The position numbers and the translations under genes were made by a program. The notes under the pieces were generated by a model. It made no database searches. It saw only the letters and a program-made list of their open reading frames with translations, and was not told where the DNA came from. A stretch of DNA of 64,000 nucleotides from Natrinema marinum (GTDB lineage: Archaea; Halobacteriota; Halobacteria; Halobacteriales; Natrialbaceae), in the NCBI RefSeq assembly GCF_024296685.1, contig NZ_CP100763.1, forward strand, positions 372,001 to 436,000. The letters are read 5' to 3'. Positions 1 through 9,046 of the stretch are shown in pieces (positions within the stretch are counted from its first letter, which is position 1; each line of letters starts with the position of its first letter).

Positions 1-1
1 G

Positions 2-460
2 GACGGCCTGCTCGAGGCCCTCTCGAACGAGGCCAGCGCCGCCGGCCTGCTCTCGATCGGCGGCCCCTTCGACGACCTGTTCAAGGAGCGCGCCGGCCTG
101 ACCTACTACAACGCCGACGAGTACGCGGATCAGGTCGAACACGAAGCGCAACTGGGGCTCGACGGCTCCTGGTCGCTGTACCCCAAACAGACCATCCAGG
201 CCAACACCGTCCACATGCCCACCCCCGAGGAGCTCGAGCGCGACGTGAGCAAGATCGAGCGCTTCAACGAGGCCAAACGCGAGGGCACCGGTGCGGTCAC
301 GCTCGACGGCCAGATGGTCGACGAGGCCACGTTCAAGAACTTCAAGAACACGGTCCAACAGGTCCGCGCCATCGACGAGATGCGTCCCGACCAGACCGAG
401 GAGTACTACGACGCCGACCTGCTGACGCGCGCCCGCGAACTCGAGCTCTCCTACAACTGA
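2..460 (+). CDS. HpcH/HpaI aldolase / citrate lyase beta-type protein (C-terminal part)
   Basis: The reading frame is already open at the window edge, so only the last 152 residues are present. They match the end of the CitE/malyl-CoA lyase TIM-barrel family: a Gly-rich strand (LLSIGGPFDD), then GLDGSWSLYPKQ, where family members bind the next substrate-handling loop, then a helical tail with GTGAVTLDGQMVD. Haloarchaea use such an enzyme as L-malyl-CoA/beta-methylmalyl-CoA lyase in the methylaspartate cycle, which is the most likely role. Haloarchaeal malate synthase is a more distant relative and fits less well. Substrate cannot be settled from the tail alone. Confidence 0.75.
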   Translation, partial: DGLLEALSNEASAAGLLSIGGPFDDLFKERAGLTYYNADEYADQVEHEAQLGLDGSWSLYPKQTIQANTVHMPTPEELERDVSKIERFNEAKREGTGAVTLDGQMVDEATFKNFKNTVQQVRAIDEMRPDQTEEYYDADLLTRARELELSYN

Positions 461-578
461 GATCGCCGACGCTCTCGAATCGTCGAGTGAACGATTTTTA
501 ATTCCGTCGACGCAACCGTCCAGCGGGCCGCATTGCGATTTCCGTCGGCGCGAGGTCGGGGTACCACTGCGGAGGCGC

Positions 579-698
579 GCGCTGTGTCACGACGAGCGAC
601 CAGCGAGTCGTGACTCGACGCTGTGCGAGGGATGAGCGAGCGGAGCGAGCGAATCGGTTGGGGAGGACGTGGAAATTCCCTGTTGCCACGATAGCAGG
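579..698 (+). repeat. Dispersed structured repeat, copy A
   Basis: An intergenic element with a perfect 8-bp hairpin (586-593 pairing with 607-614) followed by a conserved block at 627-698 that reads GAGGGATGAGCGAGCGGAGC at its start and ends GCCACGATAGCAG. The same block recurs at 26751-26828 after a different hairpin. It sits 3' of the lyase gene. No credible coding frame covers it. It may be a small mobile repeat or a structured RNA; the sequence alone does not decide. Confidence 0.7.
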
Positions 699-798
699 AC
701 GAAACCCCCTTCTCGGTGCTCTCAGTTCAAGAATTGCATTCTCGAGGCCACGGTAGCGTACTCGAGAGGTCTCCCCCCTCTCGTTCGTTGGCGAAAAC

Positions 799-878
799 CG
801 GTGGGGATGGGATTTGAACCACGCCCAGACGTGCTCGCTTCGCTGCGCGCGACTGGTCTGATTCAAATCCCATCGACC
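799..878. repeat. tRNA-Ser 3'-end fragments in inverted pair
   Basis: Bases 799-820 are an exact 22-base copy of 913-934, the discriminator, acceptor 3' strand, T-stem and T-loop of the neighbouring tRNA-Ser. Bases 860-878 repeat most of that segment in the opposite orientation. The two fragments form an inverted pair around a spacer of about 39 bases. No anticodon arm or 5' half is present, so this is not a second tRNA gene. It resembles the att debris left where elements integrate in the 3' half of tRNA genes. Confidence 0.75.
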
Positions 879-912
879 TCGCTGTCGCTCACGGTATTGT
901 TCGCGACAGCAA

Positions 913-996
913 CGGTGGGGATGGGATTTGAACCCATGAGGCTTGACAGCCACCTGCTCTCAAGGCAGGCGCGTTAGGCCGCTCTGCCACCCCACC
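913..996 (-). tRNA. tRNA-Ser (UGA anticodon)
   Basis: Read on the minus strand, GGTGGGG pairs with CCCCACC as a 7-bp acceptor stem. The anticodon arm is CCTGC-CTTGAGA-GCAGG with anticodon UGA, and the long variable arm has a GGCT/AGCC stem, as expected of a class II serine tRNA. The T-arm is ATGGG-TTCAAAT-CCCAT and the discriminator is G. CCA is not encoded. No intron is seen. Confidence 0.93.
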
Positions 997-1037
997 TCAC
1001 CCTCCGCTTCTCCACACGTTCAAAAAGGGTTGTCGGT

Positions 1038-1778
1038 CTATTCGCGCTCGAGCCCGCCGCCCTCCCCGACCCGCAGTCCGAGTTCGTCCACGAACGCCGC
1101 CGTCGCCTCGGCTCCCGGTCGGCCGGCGGCCCGGCGGGCCTCGAGTCCCACGACGGTCGCCCGTAGCCCGGCCGGCGTCGCCACGGTCGGCAGCATCGGC
1201 GCAAACCCGACGGCGAGCCCCGCATCGGCCCCACGGCGGGCCAGCGTGGACAGTTCCGGCGTCGCGTACGCACTCTCGAAGTCGATCGGTTCGGAAAAGC
1301 CCGCGAAGTAGGTCCGGCCCTCGTCCGCGGGGCCGAGCACCACGTCGTGCCGGCGGAGCGACATCGCCGCGCCGTCGATCTCCGTCCGGGCGACCAGCGG
1401 GGCCGTCGGCTCGAGCACGCCCACGCTCTGGGCACCCTCCCGCTCGAGCAGGTGCGTGACGGTGTTTCCGATCCGTGCCGAGCGGCTCGAGCCGACCTGG
1501 CGCTCGAATCGCACGTCGGCGTCCTCGCCGAGCGCGCCGAGAGCGAGCGATCGGACCTCGGCCTCGGGGTCGCCGTCCGCGTACGCCGCGGGCAGCGTCT
1601 CGGCATCACGGTAGTTGAGCAGGAGGTCGCCGCCGCTCGATGCGACGGCCCAGAGGACGTCGGCGACGGCGGCCTCGTACAGCGAGACGGCCTCGGCGTC
1701 GGACAGCGGCGTCTCCTCGACGAGCGAGGGAAGGACGAGCCCCTCCTGTGGCGGGTCGAGCGGAACGACGACGATCAT
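1038..1778 (-). CDS. DUF2064-type protein (glycosyltransferase-like fold)
   Basis: Encodes 246 residues beginning MIVVVPLDPPQEGLVLPSL. I chose this start because the upstream in-frame extension is Arg/Ser-rich, low-complexity and typical of a shadow frame. The pattern of an N-terminal beta strand, a mid-protein GNTVTHLLEREG segment, and a DVVLGPADEGRTYFAGF segment near residue 170 is that of the DUF2064 (COG3222) family, which has a nucleotide-diphospho-sugar transferase-like fold and no settled function. It is likely cytosolic and monocistronic, convergent with the lyase gene across the tRNA. Confidence 0.7.
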   Translation of the reverse strand: MIVVVPLDPPQEGLVLPSLVEETPLSDAEAVSLYEAAVADVLWAVASSGGDLLLNYRDAETLPAAYADGDPEAEVRSLALGALGEDADVRFERQVGSSRSARIGNTVTHLLEREGAQSVGVLEPTAPLVARTEIDGAAMSLRRHDVVLGPADEGRTYFAGFSEPIDFESAYATPELSTLARRGADAGLAVGFAPMLPTVATPAGLRATVVGLEARRAAGRPGAEATAAFVDELGLRVGEGGGLERE

Positions 1779-1911
1779 GCTGCCCACTCGGGGCGCGCGC
1801 TTCTTGAACGCGGCGCTTCCGGGGATCGATGGCCGGGATCGCGACGAGCGGACGCGGAGATGAGGGACGAAATGACGATGAATTATAATGGAGTAGCGTC
1901 TCAGAGGCGGT

Positions 1912-2133
1912 ATGGACGAACGAACGATCGCCGGACTGGTCGGGACTGCCACGATCGCCGTGCTGGCAGTCATCGGCGTCTTCGGCTTCAGTAGCGGTTA
2001 CCTGATCGATCCGCCCACCAGTATCTACCTCGCGCCGACGGTCGCCATCCTCGTCGTCGCGGTCCTCGTCGTCGGCGGCCTGGCCGCGCTCGGCGCCGGG
2101 TCGCGACGCTGGCGCGAGAACCCCTACTGGTAG
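1912..2133 (+). CDS. Small two-helix membrane protein
   Basis: A 73-residue protein with two hydrophobic segments, about residues 7-28 and 40-62, joined by a short loop (LIDPPTSIY), and a basic, aromatic tail (SRRWRENPYW). The positive tail suggests the C-terminus faces the cytosol. It is divergent from the DUF2064 gene and separated from it by 133 bases. No family is recognised; short haloarchaeal membrane proteins of this layout are common. Confidence 0.65.
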   Translation: MDERTIAGLVGTATIAVLAVIGVFGFSSGYLIDPPTSIYLAPTVAILVVAVLVVGGLAALGAGSRRWRENPYW

Positions 2134-2158
2134 CCGATTCTGCCGTCCCGGGGCTCTC

Positions 2159-2800
2159 TCAGCGTTCTCGCCGCCCTTTCGTCTGCCGATAATCCGACGC
2201 CATCAGTTCGACGAACGCCTCGAGCCACGCCTGCGTCTGGTCGTCCGTCTGGTCGCGAGGGTCGATCATCGGGACGAGTTCGAAGCCGCGGCCGCGGATT
2301 CGCTGTGCGTGGTCCTCGGGGAGCGTGAGGTCGTCGACCGGCGTCGTCGTGTACTCGGTTCCCAGTTCGGCGAGCGTGCGCTCACCGACGGGGACGAGGA
2401 TCTCGGGGTTGATCATCCTGATTTCGGCGTTGAGGAAGGGTTCGCAGTTGTCGACCTCCTCGTCGGTCGGCCCCCGCTCGGGGTCGCGACAGCGGGTGAG
2501 GGTCGTCAGATAGACGTTCTCGAGTTCGGGGCGCTCGGCCGGCGAGTCGACAGCACAGAGGCCGAGTCGCTCGAGCATGCGTCGTAGCCCACCGTCGCCG
2601 TCGCTGCCGCCTGCGCCAGCGAAAGGGACGCCGGTCTCGTCGGCCCGCGCCGTGGGCCGCTCGCCGACGAACAGGAAGTCCGCGCCCACGTCACCGTAGC
2701 CGTGGACGACCTGCGTGCGCGTCTCGCACAGCGCCGGACAGTTCCGACACGCCTCGTCCATCCCGAATGGGTTCGCTCGAGACCGTTGACTCGCGTCCAT
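2159..2800 (-). CDS. Uracil-DNA glycosylase superfamily protein, atypical active site
   Basis: Has 213 residues. Cys18, Cys21, Cys104 and Cys119 have the spacing of the 4Fe-4S ligands of family 4/5 uracil-DNA glycosylases. The first catalytic motif region is recognisable as GERPTARADETG at residues 46-57, followed by PFAGAGG. The strand that normally ends in the His-Pro-Ser/Ala motif instead reads VPMIDPR (about 176-182), with Asp where the conserved His should be. The fold is therefore clear but uracil excision is uncertain. It may act on another lesion or have a structural role. Confidence 0.75.
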   Translation of the reverse strand: MDASQRSRANPFGMDEACRNCPALCETRTQVVHGYGDVGADFLFVGERPTARADETGVPFAGAGGSDGDGGLRRMLERLGLCAVDSPAERPELENVYLTTLTRCRDPERGPTDEEVDNCEPFLNAEIRMINPEILVPVGERTLAELGTEYTTTPVDDLTLPEDHAQRIRGRGFELVPMIDPRDQTDDQTQAWLEAFVELMASDYRQTKGRRER

Positions 2801-2887
2801 ACTCGGTTCTCGTGGCTGGGACGCAAAAGCTGCGCGACTGGCCGAATCGGAGCGGTCGCCACGACGAGACCACTCCCAGCAACCGTG

Positions 2888-3829
2888 TCACTCTCGGGAC
2901 TGGGCCGTTTCGATCCACTCCGTGGCGCGGTCGGCCGAGATCTCTGCGGCCTCGGCGACGTGGTCCACCGCCGCGTCCGCGAGGTCGGCGACGCTCTCGA
3001 TGCCCGCGTCCGAGAGTCGCTGGGCGTACGTCTGCCCGACGCCGTCGATGCGCTGTACCCTCTGCTCGTTTGCATCGGTTTCTCGTTCGGTCGCCGTTTC
3101 GACCGCGCTCGTCGTTTCGATGGCTATCTCTTCGGTCGCCGCGGCGGCTTCGCCGGCCGGCTCCTGCGTGCCCTGTCGGGTCGTCTCGGCGATATCCTCG
3201 GTCTGTTGTTGGGCCAGTTCGACACTCTCTTCGACGCTGCGAACCCCGTTGATGGTCTGGTGTTCGGTTTCCAGCTGTGCGTCCAGGAGTGATTCGGTCG
3301 ATTCCACCAGAACGTGATGTTGCTGGTCGGTCAGTTCGTCGACCGCCCGGAGGAACCTCGACTCGAGCACTTCCAAGGCTGCGTCCTGCGTTCGTTCGAG
3401 CTCGTCGAACTGGGCTTCGACGACCGTCCGCATGTTGGGCCCGTCCCCGTCGAGTGCCGACTCGAGGGCGTCGAACTGGACGTGAAGGAGCTGCTGGGTC
3501 AGTTTCGCGCTCTGCTCGAACTGGCCGTTCAGCAGTTGCATGGTTCCCTCAGCCCCTTCTTCGAACTGCTCGTCGACGCTCGATCGAACGTCGTATCGGT
3601 CCTCGTCGAGCGCCGACTCGAACGCCTCGAGTTGCGCATCGAAGAACGCTCGAGCGAGTTCCGTCGCCTGACGCTGTGCGCTTCGCTGGGCTGCGAAGCC
3701 GGTCCGGAGGAATCTCTCGGCCGCGTTCTCTTGGATCTCGAGGCTCTGCTCGAGCAGTTGCTGGCCGTGCTTGATCGACCGGCGTTGCAACTCGAACGTC
3801 GCTTCGATGGGGGTCGTTGCGTTTGTCAT
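2888..3829 (-). CDS. Phasin-like coiled-coil protein with C-terminal helix-hairpin-helix domain
   Basis: Has 313 residues from MTNATTPIEATFELQ. Residues 1-215 are almost wholly helical and Gln/Glu-rich, in the style of polyester-granule phasins or other amphipathic scaffold proteins. A stretch of about 26 residues (66-91, QLEAFESALDED...) is repeated at 118-143 (QFDALESALDGD...), 52 residues apart, a clear internal duplication. An Ala/Thr/Glu-rich linker (about 216-255) leads to a helix-hairpin-helix domain at about 258-310 (RIDGVGQTYAQRLSDAGI), of the kind that binds DNA or protein. The start follows a TATA box at 3902-3908 with a leader of about 50 bases. Confidence 0.7.
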   Translation of the reverse strand: MTNATTPIEATFELQRRSIKHGQQLLEQSLEIQENAAERFLRTGFAAQRSAQRQATELARAFFDAQLEAFESALDEDRYDVRSSVDEQFEEGAEGTMQLLNGQFEQSAKLTQQLLHVQFDALESALDGDGPNMRTVVEAQFDELERTQDAALEVLESRFLRAVDELTDQQHHVLVESTESLLDAQLETEHQTINGVRSVEESVELAQQQTEDIAETTRQGTQEPAGEAAAATEEIAIETTSAVETATERETDANEQRVQRIDGVGQTYAQRLSDAGIESVADLADAAVDHVAEAAEISADRATEWIETAQSRE

Positions 3830-3901
3830 GAGTGTGGCGGATCGGTGACGGCGCTTGCCGCGTCCGTCGCCGGGTCCTACCCCGGCGTACACCTGTCAAT
3901 G

Positions 3902-3908
3902 ATATAAA
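3902..3908 (-). promoter_or_regulatory. TATA box of the phasin-like gene
   Basis: The minus strand reads TTTATAT here, about 76 bases before the ATG at 3829, implying an untranslated leader of about 50 bases. The rest of the interval 3909-4127 holds no gene that I can support. Confidence 0.55.
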
Positions 3909-4127
3909 CAACTCCCCTAAATGGTTTTAGTCACCATTGAACACCTCTGAGCGGAACCTCCACTGGAGGCGTCGCGTTTCAGTGCACCCAACAGCCACCG
4001 CTGCGTCCGCTGGCGCGGCCGTCCGTCGGCCTCGGAGTGGTCGGTCGAACGAGACCGCGAGCAGGCGCGTCGAGCCGTCTCGAGCCGCCCCGGTTTGGAA
4101 CCACAGCAGGAAACGATGAGACGAGAA

Positions 4128-4390
4128 TTAGCGCTCGAGACCGCCGCGTTCGCCGACCTCGAGGATGTACTTCACGTTGCGGACGATCACCTCGGGCGAG
4201 GTTTCCTCGGACTCGTCGTACAGGTCGCTCGTTCGATAGAGGATGTTCGCGAGTTGGTCGCGCTCGCTCGAGTCGCCGCGAATCTCGTCGGCGACCTCGC
4301 GGAGGAGGGTGACGCGTTCGGGGTCGGGTTCGAACCCGTCGGCGACGGCAGGGGTCGCCTCCCCGCCGTCATCGTCGGCTTCGCCGGTGG

Positions 4391-4394
<4 letters not shown>
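4128..4394 (-). CDS. Conserved haloarchaeal protein of unknown function
   Basis: An 88-residue acidic, probably soluble protein. After a disordered acidic N-terminus (about 1-25) it is helical, with EPDPERVTLLREVADEIRG and an ILYRTSDLYDE segment. Its ATG overlaps the stop of the Mrp gene by four bases (ATGA), so it is translationally coupled to the iron-sulfur carrier ATPase and may act with it. I do not recognise a named domain. Confidence 0.75.
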
Positions 4395-5467
<1,073 letters not shown>

Positions 5468-5513
5468 GCCAGTAGGTACTGCCGGGCGTCGAAAAGGGTT
5501 GTGTTCCCACCTT

Positions 5514-5650
5514 TTTATCGGAGTCCTCGGGCGGCGTTGCCGCCCTCGGACCCCGACAAAAATCTGGACCAAAAAAGCCGCTCGCTCCCTACCACACGGG
5601 TGCAGGCCCTTACGGCGCAAAGCGCCATACGGTTGGTCGTTCGGGGGTGC
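5514..5650 (-). ncRNA. Candidate structured RNA element between zinc-ribbon gene and mrp
   Basis: On the minus strand two strong hairpins are visible. One (5608-5632) is an 11-pair stem with a UUU loop, one G-A mismatch and one wobble. The other (5518-5556) is a 9-bp stem with one G-U pair, a tandem GA/GA step, a 7-bp GGGCGGC/GCCGCCC stem and an AAC loop. Between them lie two T-rich runs, at 5573-5578 and 5557-5562. The tandem GA step makes sense as sheared pairs only in minus-strand RNA, so the RNA strand is inferred to be minus. It could be a 3' UTR or terminator of the upstream gene, a leader of mrp, or a dispersed repeat. Confidence 0.55.
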
Positions 5651-5670
5651 AACGCTCGTACAGTTCGCCT

Positions 5671-5991
5671 CTACGCGTTGAAATCGAACCGCGGCCCCCC
5701 GTAGGTCGGCGGATCGGGCTCGAGTTCGACCCCCTGTTCGTAGCGCACGAAGTTGAGATAGAACGGGCGGCCACAGCCCTCGACTGGGTCGCCCTCGAGG
5801 TCGGTGACGGGGCCGTCCTCGCCGCAGAGAAATTCGATCCCGTCGGCGTCCTCGAAGTCGTCGTCCGGGCCGGCATACTCCCAACCCGGTTGCGGGGCCG
5901 TAGTCACGGAGCGGTCGGCGAGGTCTGGGCTGCGCTCGACGCTCACGACGGCATCGCAGTGGGGGCAGGTGTATCGAACGGTGACTGTCAT
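5671..5991 (-). CDS. Zinc-ribbon protein of unknown function
   Basis: A 106-residue protein that opens MTVTVRYTCPHCDAVVS, with a CPHC knuckle. The second pair is less regular: FLCGEDGP and VEGCGRPFYL supply Cys residues around positions 65-85. The middle is acidic (GPDDDFEDADGIEF). This looks like a small zinc-stabilised domain that binds nucleic acid or protein. It lies 5' of mrp on the same strand, with the structured element 5514-5650 between them. Function unknown. Confidence 0.75.
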   Translation of the reverse strand: MTVTVRYTCPHCDAVVSVERSPDLADRSVTTAPQPGWEYAGPDDDFEDADGIEFLCGEDGPVTDLEGDPVEGCGRPFYLNFVRYEQGVELEPDPPTYGGPRFDFNA

Positions 5992-6084
5992 CGGCCGTCC
6001 TAGGGCGCTCGCGGACGTAAGGCTGTGGCCCGCGGCGTGTCGCCACCCGGAACACCTTTCCCGCTGACGAGAATTCGTCCACGT

Positions 6085-6936
6085 ATGATCGACGAGACGG
6101 CCGAGGAAATCCGTGAGATGCAGACCCACAGCTCCTCGGTGGTGGCGGCGAACGCCGCGCGCGCCCTCGAGGAGCTGACCGAGCGGGAGTTCGCCACCGT
6201 CGAGGAGTACGTCCGCGCGCTCGAGCGCAACGGCTCGGTCCTGCGGCGAGCCAACCCTTCCCATGCCTCGCTGCAAAACGCCGTCCGCGAGGTGGTCGAC
6301 GATGTGACCGACGCCGACCTGGACAGCGTGGAGGCGGCCCGCCGGCTCACCAGCGAGAAGATCGAAGACGTCGTCACGCGGATCGAATCCGGCAAGCGAC
6401 TCGCGGCCGAAAACGCCGTCGAGCACCTCACGGACGGCGCGACGCTGCTGACTCACGACTACTCTTCGACGGTGCTCGAGGCCCTCGAGCAGGCGACCGC
6501 GGCCGGCAAGACGTTCGAGGTCTACGTCACCGAGGCCCGGCCCCGGTACCTGGGGCGCAAGACCGCCCGGACGCTGGCCGACGTGGACGGCGTCGAGGCG
6601 ACGCTGCTGGCCGACAGCGCCCACGGGATCTATCTCGAGGAGTGCGACCGCGTCGTCGTCGGCATGGACTGTATCGTCGACGACACCCTCTACAACCGCG
6701 TCGGCACGTTTCCGATCGCGGCGACGGCCGCCCAGGTGGACGTGCCGGTCACCGTCCTCGGCTCGGCGTCGAAGATCGTCAGCGAGGGGTTCGTCTTCGA
6801 GAACGAGTTCCGGCCGGGCAGCGAAGTGATGGCCGAACCCGCCGACGGCTTCGACGTGAAAAACCCCGCCTACGACGCGACGCCGACGGCGTTGCTCGAG
6901 AGCGTGATCACCGACGAGGGGCGACAGGAGTTCTGA
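6085..6936 (+). CDS. eIF2B alpha/beta/delta family protein; possible ribose-1,5-bisphosphate isomerase
   Basis: Has 283 residues. The N-terminal half is helical (MIDETAEEIREM...), and the C-terminal Rossmann-like half carries the family signatures TLLTHDYSSTVLEAL, VYVTEARPRYLGRKTA, GMDCIVDDTLYNRVGTFPIA and VTVLGSASKI. In archaea this family includes ribose-1,5-bisphosphate isomerase of the AMP-degrading pentose bisphosphate pathway as well as eIF2B-like proteins. Members are hard to tell apart by eye. The start at 6085 is preferred to upstream in-frame starts because family similarity begins there. Confidence 0.8.
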   Translation: MIDETAEEIREMQTHSSSVVAANAARALEELTEREFATVEEYVRALERNGSVLRRANPSHASLQNAVREVVDDVTDADLDSVEAARRLTSEKIEDVVTRIESGKRLAAENAVEHLTDGATLLTHDYSSTVLEALEQATAAGKTFEVYVTEARPRYLGRKTARTLADVDGVEATLLADSAHGIYLEECDRVVVGMDCIVDDTLYNRVGTFPIAATAAQVDVPVTVLGSASKIVSEGFVFENEFRPGSEVMAEPADGFDVKNPAYDATPTALLESVITDEGRQEF

Positions 6937-6957
6937 CGGCCCCGACGCGACGCGCGA

Positions 6958-7653
6958 TCAGTCCCGTTCGCCGAACGCTCGCGGCGAGCCGTCCGTCGGG
7001 CTGGCCCACGCGACCGCGTTGCGGAGCACCCGGCGAACGTCCTCGTTCTCGTAGATCGGATACGTCTCGTGGCCCGGCCGAAAGTAGAAGATGCGCCCGC
7101 TGCCGCGCCGGTAGCAACAGCCGCTGCGGAACACCTCGCCGCCTTCGAACCAGCTGACGAACACCTGCCGATCGGGCTCGGGCACGTCGAACGGCTCGCC
7201 GTACATCTCCGTCCGGGGGAGTTCGATCGACTCCGCGAGCCCGTCGGCGATCGGATGACCCGGATCGACGATCCACAGGCGCTCGGTCCCGCCATCCTCG
7301 CGGTACTGCAGGCTACACGTCGTCCCCATGAGTCGCTTGAAGATCTTCGCGTAGTGGCTCGAGTGAAGCGCGACCAGGCCCATCCCCTCGAGGACGCGCT
7401 CCTGGACCCGGTCGACGATTACGTCGGCGACCTCGTCGTGGGCTTCGTGGCCCCACCACACCAGCACGTCGGTCGATGTGAGCACTGCGTCGGTGAGGCC
7501 GTGATCGGGATCGTCGAGCGTGGCGGTTCGGACCGTGTGCTCGTCGGCGAGCGCATCGGCGATCGCCGCATGGATCCCGTCGGGATAGACGGCCGCAACC
7601 TCGTCGTCCGCTCGCTCGTGTCGGTACTCGTTCCAGATCGTGACTGCTGCCAT
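6958..7653 (-). CDS. ThuA domain protein (class I glutamine amidotransferase-like fold)
   Basis: Has 231 residues from [14 protein letters not shown]. It shows the ThuA/trehalose-utilisation pattern: [27 protein letters not shown], a strand with [10 protein letters not shown], and [14 protein letters not shown] near the C-terminus. The family has a glutamine-amidotransferase-like fold and is found with sugar-related dehydrogenases. Here a Gfo/Idh/MocA oxidoreductase is divergently transcribed next to it, a pairing common in sugar or polyol catabolism. The start is set by GGAGG eight bases before this ATG; an ATG 15 bases upstream lacks that spacing. Confidence 0.85.
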   Translation of the reverse strand: MAAVTIWNEYRHERADDEVAAVYPDGIHAAIADALADEHTVRTATLDDPDHGLTDAVLTSTDVLVWWGHEAHDEVADVIVDRVQERVLEGMGLVALHSSHYAKIFKRLMGTTCSLQYREDGGTERLWIVDPGHPIADGLAESIELPRTEMYGEPFDVPEPDRQVFVSWFEGGEVFRSGCCYRRGSGRIFYFRPGHETYPIYENEDVRRVLRNAVAWASPTDGSPRAFGERD

Positions 7654-7930
7654 AGCGGTGTCCTCCATCGTCGCCGCCCTTAGCTCGGCCGGTCAGCGCC
7701 GGATACGTTCACGAAATAATATAACAAATCAAATCTAACGCCCGGTCTTGGCGAGTAATAGTCTAGTTTTACCGGAATGATGGCCCGACTGTATGATTAA
7801 TCGGTCACAACTCTTATTTCGATCGCCGACCGCCTCTCTCTATGGACCGGGATCGCACTCAAACGTCATCGAAATACTTGATTTCTCACTACTCGCTCGT
7901 CGGTGTGGGCGCGAAATCGGGGGTTGAGAT

Positions 7931-9046
7931 ATGAACGGTGAGGAGATCGGCGTCGGCGTCGTCGGTCTCGGTGGAATGGGGACGCTCCACGCACAAAGCG
8001 TCCGCGACCTCGGCGCTGATGTCGTCGCGGGCGCGGACCTCGTCCCGGAGCAACGCGAGCGGTTCGCCGCCGAGTTCGACGCGGCGACCTACGAGACCCA
8101 CGAGGACCTCGTCGTCGACGACGCGGTCGACGCCGTCATCGTGACGACGCCGAACCGGTTTCACGAACCGATCACCGTCGCCGCACTCGAGGCCGGCCGC
8201 GACGTACTCGTCGAGAAGCCCCTCGCGCACACCTTAGAGAGCGCCGAACGCATCGCCGCGGCGGCGGCCAGAGCCGACGGGATCTGTATGGTCGGCTTCC
8301 ACAACCGCCACGCGGCGTCGATGGCTATGTTCGACGAACACCACGCCCGCGGTCGCTTCGGCGACCTGACCCACGTCGAGGCGAACTACGTCCGCCGACG
8401 CGGCGTCCCCGGTCCCGGCTCCTGGTTCACCGATCCGGAACTCGCCGGCGGCGGAGCGCTCCTCGATATCGGCGTCCACGCCCTCGATCTCGCCCTCTAC
8501 GCGCTCGACTTTCCCGAGATCACCGAGGTCAGCGGCGTCGCCCGGACGACGTTCGGGCCCCAAGCGGAGTACGCCGACCCCGACGGCTTCGGCGACAACT
8601 GGAACGCCGAGGCCGAGACATACGAGGTCGACGACTCCGTCAGCGCTTTCATCCGCACCGCCGAGGGACAGACCATCTCCCTCGAGGCCGCGTGGGCGAC
8701 GAACCGCGAAGGGAGCATGGACTTCCGCGTGCGCGGCACGCGGGCCGGCGCCCAGTTCGACATCGGCGACACCGACCTGCGGATCCTCGAAGCTGGCACC
8801 GCCGGCTGCGACCACTACGCCGACGTGGAGATGACCGGCGACACCGCGATGACCGGCTACGCCGAACAGGACGCAGCGTTCCTCGCGGCCATCGCCGCCG
8901 GCACGACGCCGGAGAGCAACACCATCGAGGAGGCCCTGACCGTCCAGCGCGTCATCGACGCGATCTACCGCTCGAGCGAGACCGGTCGAGCGACGACGGT
9001 GAGAGAGGCCGAGATCGAACTCGAGCAGACGACGCGAATCAAGTAG
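7931..9046 (+). CDS. Gfo/Idh/MocA-family NAD(P)-dependent oxidoreductase
   Basis: Has 371 residues. The N-terminal Rossmann motif is GVVGLGGMGTLHAQS (about 9-23). The family catalytic-region motif EKPLAHTLESAE is near residue 97, and GGGALLDIGVHALDLALYAL near 177-196 supplies the conserved Asp and His. Such enzymes oxidise or epimerise sugars, inositols or their phosphates in the cytosol; the exact substrate is unknown. Its divergent neighbour is a ThuA protein, which supports a role in sugar catabolism. The 277-base gap between them is A+T-rich and should hold both promoters. Confidence 0.9.
   Translation: MNGEEIGVGVVGLGGMGTLHAQSVRDLGADVVAGADLVPEQRERFAAEFDAATYETHEDLVVDDAVDAVIVTTPNRFHEPITVAALEAGRDVLVEKPLAHTLESAERIAAAAARADGICMVGFHNRHAASMAMFDEHHARGRFGDLTHVEANYVRRRGVPGPGSWFTDPELAGGGALLDIGVHALDLALYALDFPEITEVSGVARTTFGPQAEYADPDGFGDNWNAEAETYEVDDSVSAFIRTAEGQTISLEAAWATNREGSMDFRVRGTRAGAQFDIGDTDLRILEAGTAGCDHYADVEMTGDTAMTGYAEQDAAFLAAIAAGTTPESNTIEEALTVQRVIDAIYRSSETGRATTVREAEIELEQTTRIK

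Noticed and set aside
799-878. A second tRNA-Ser gene
   Set aside because: Only the T-arm and acceptor 3' strand are present; no anticodon arm and no 5' acceptor strand.
498-977. Protein frames over the repeat and tRNA fragments
   Set aside because: They translate tRNA and repeat sequence, with no domain or plausible composition.
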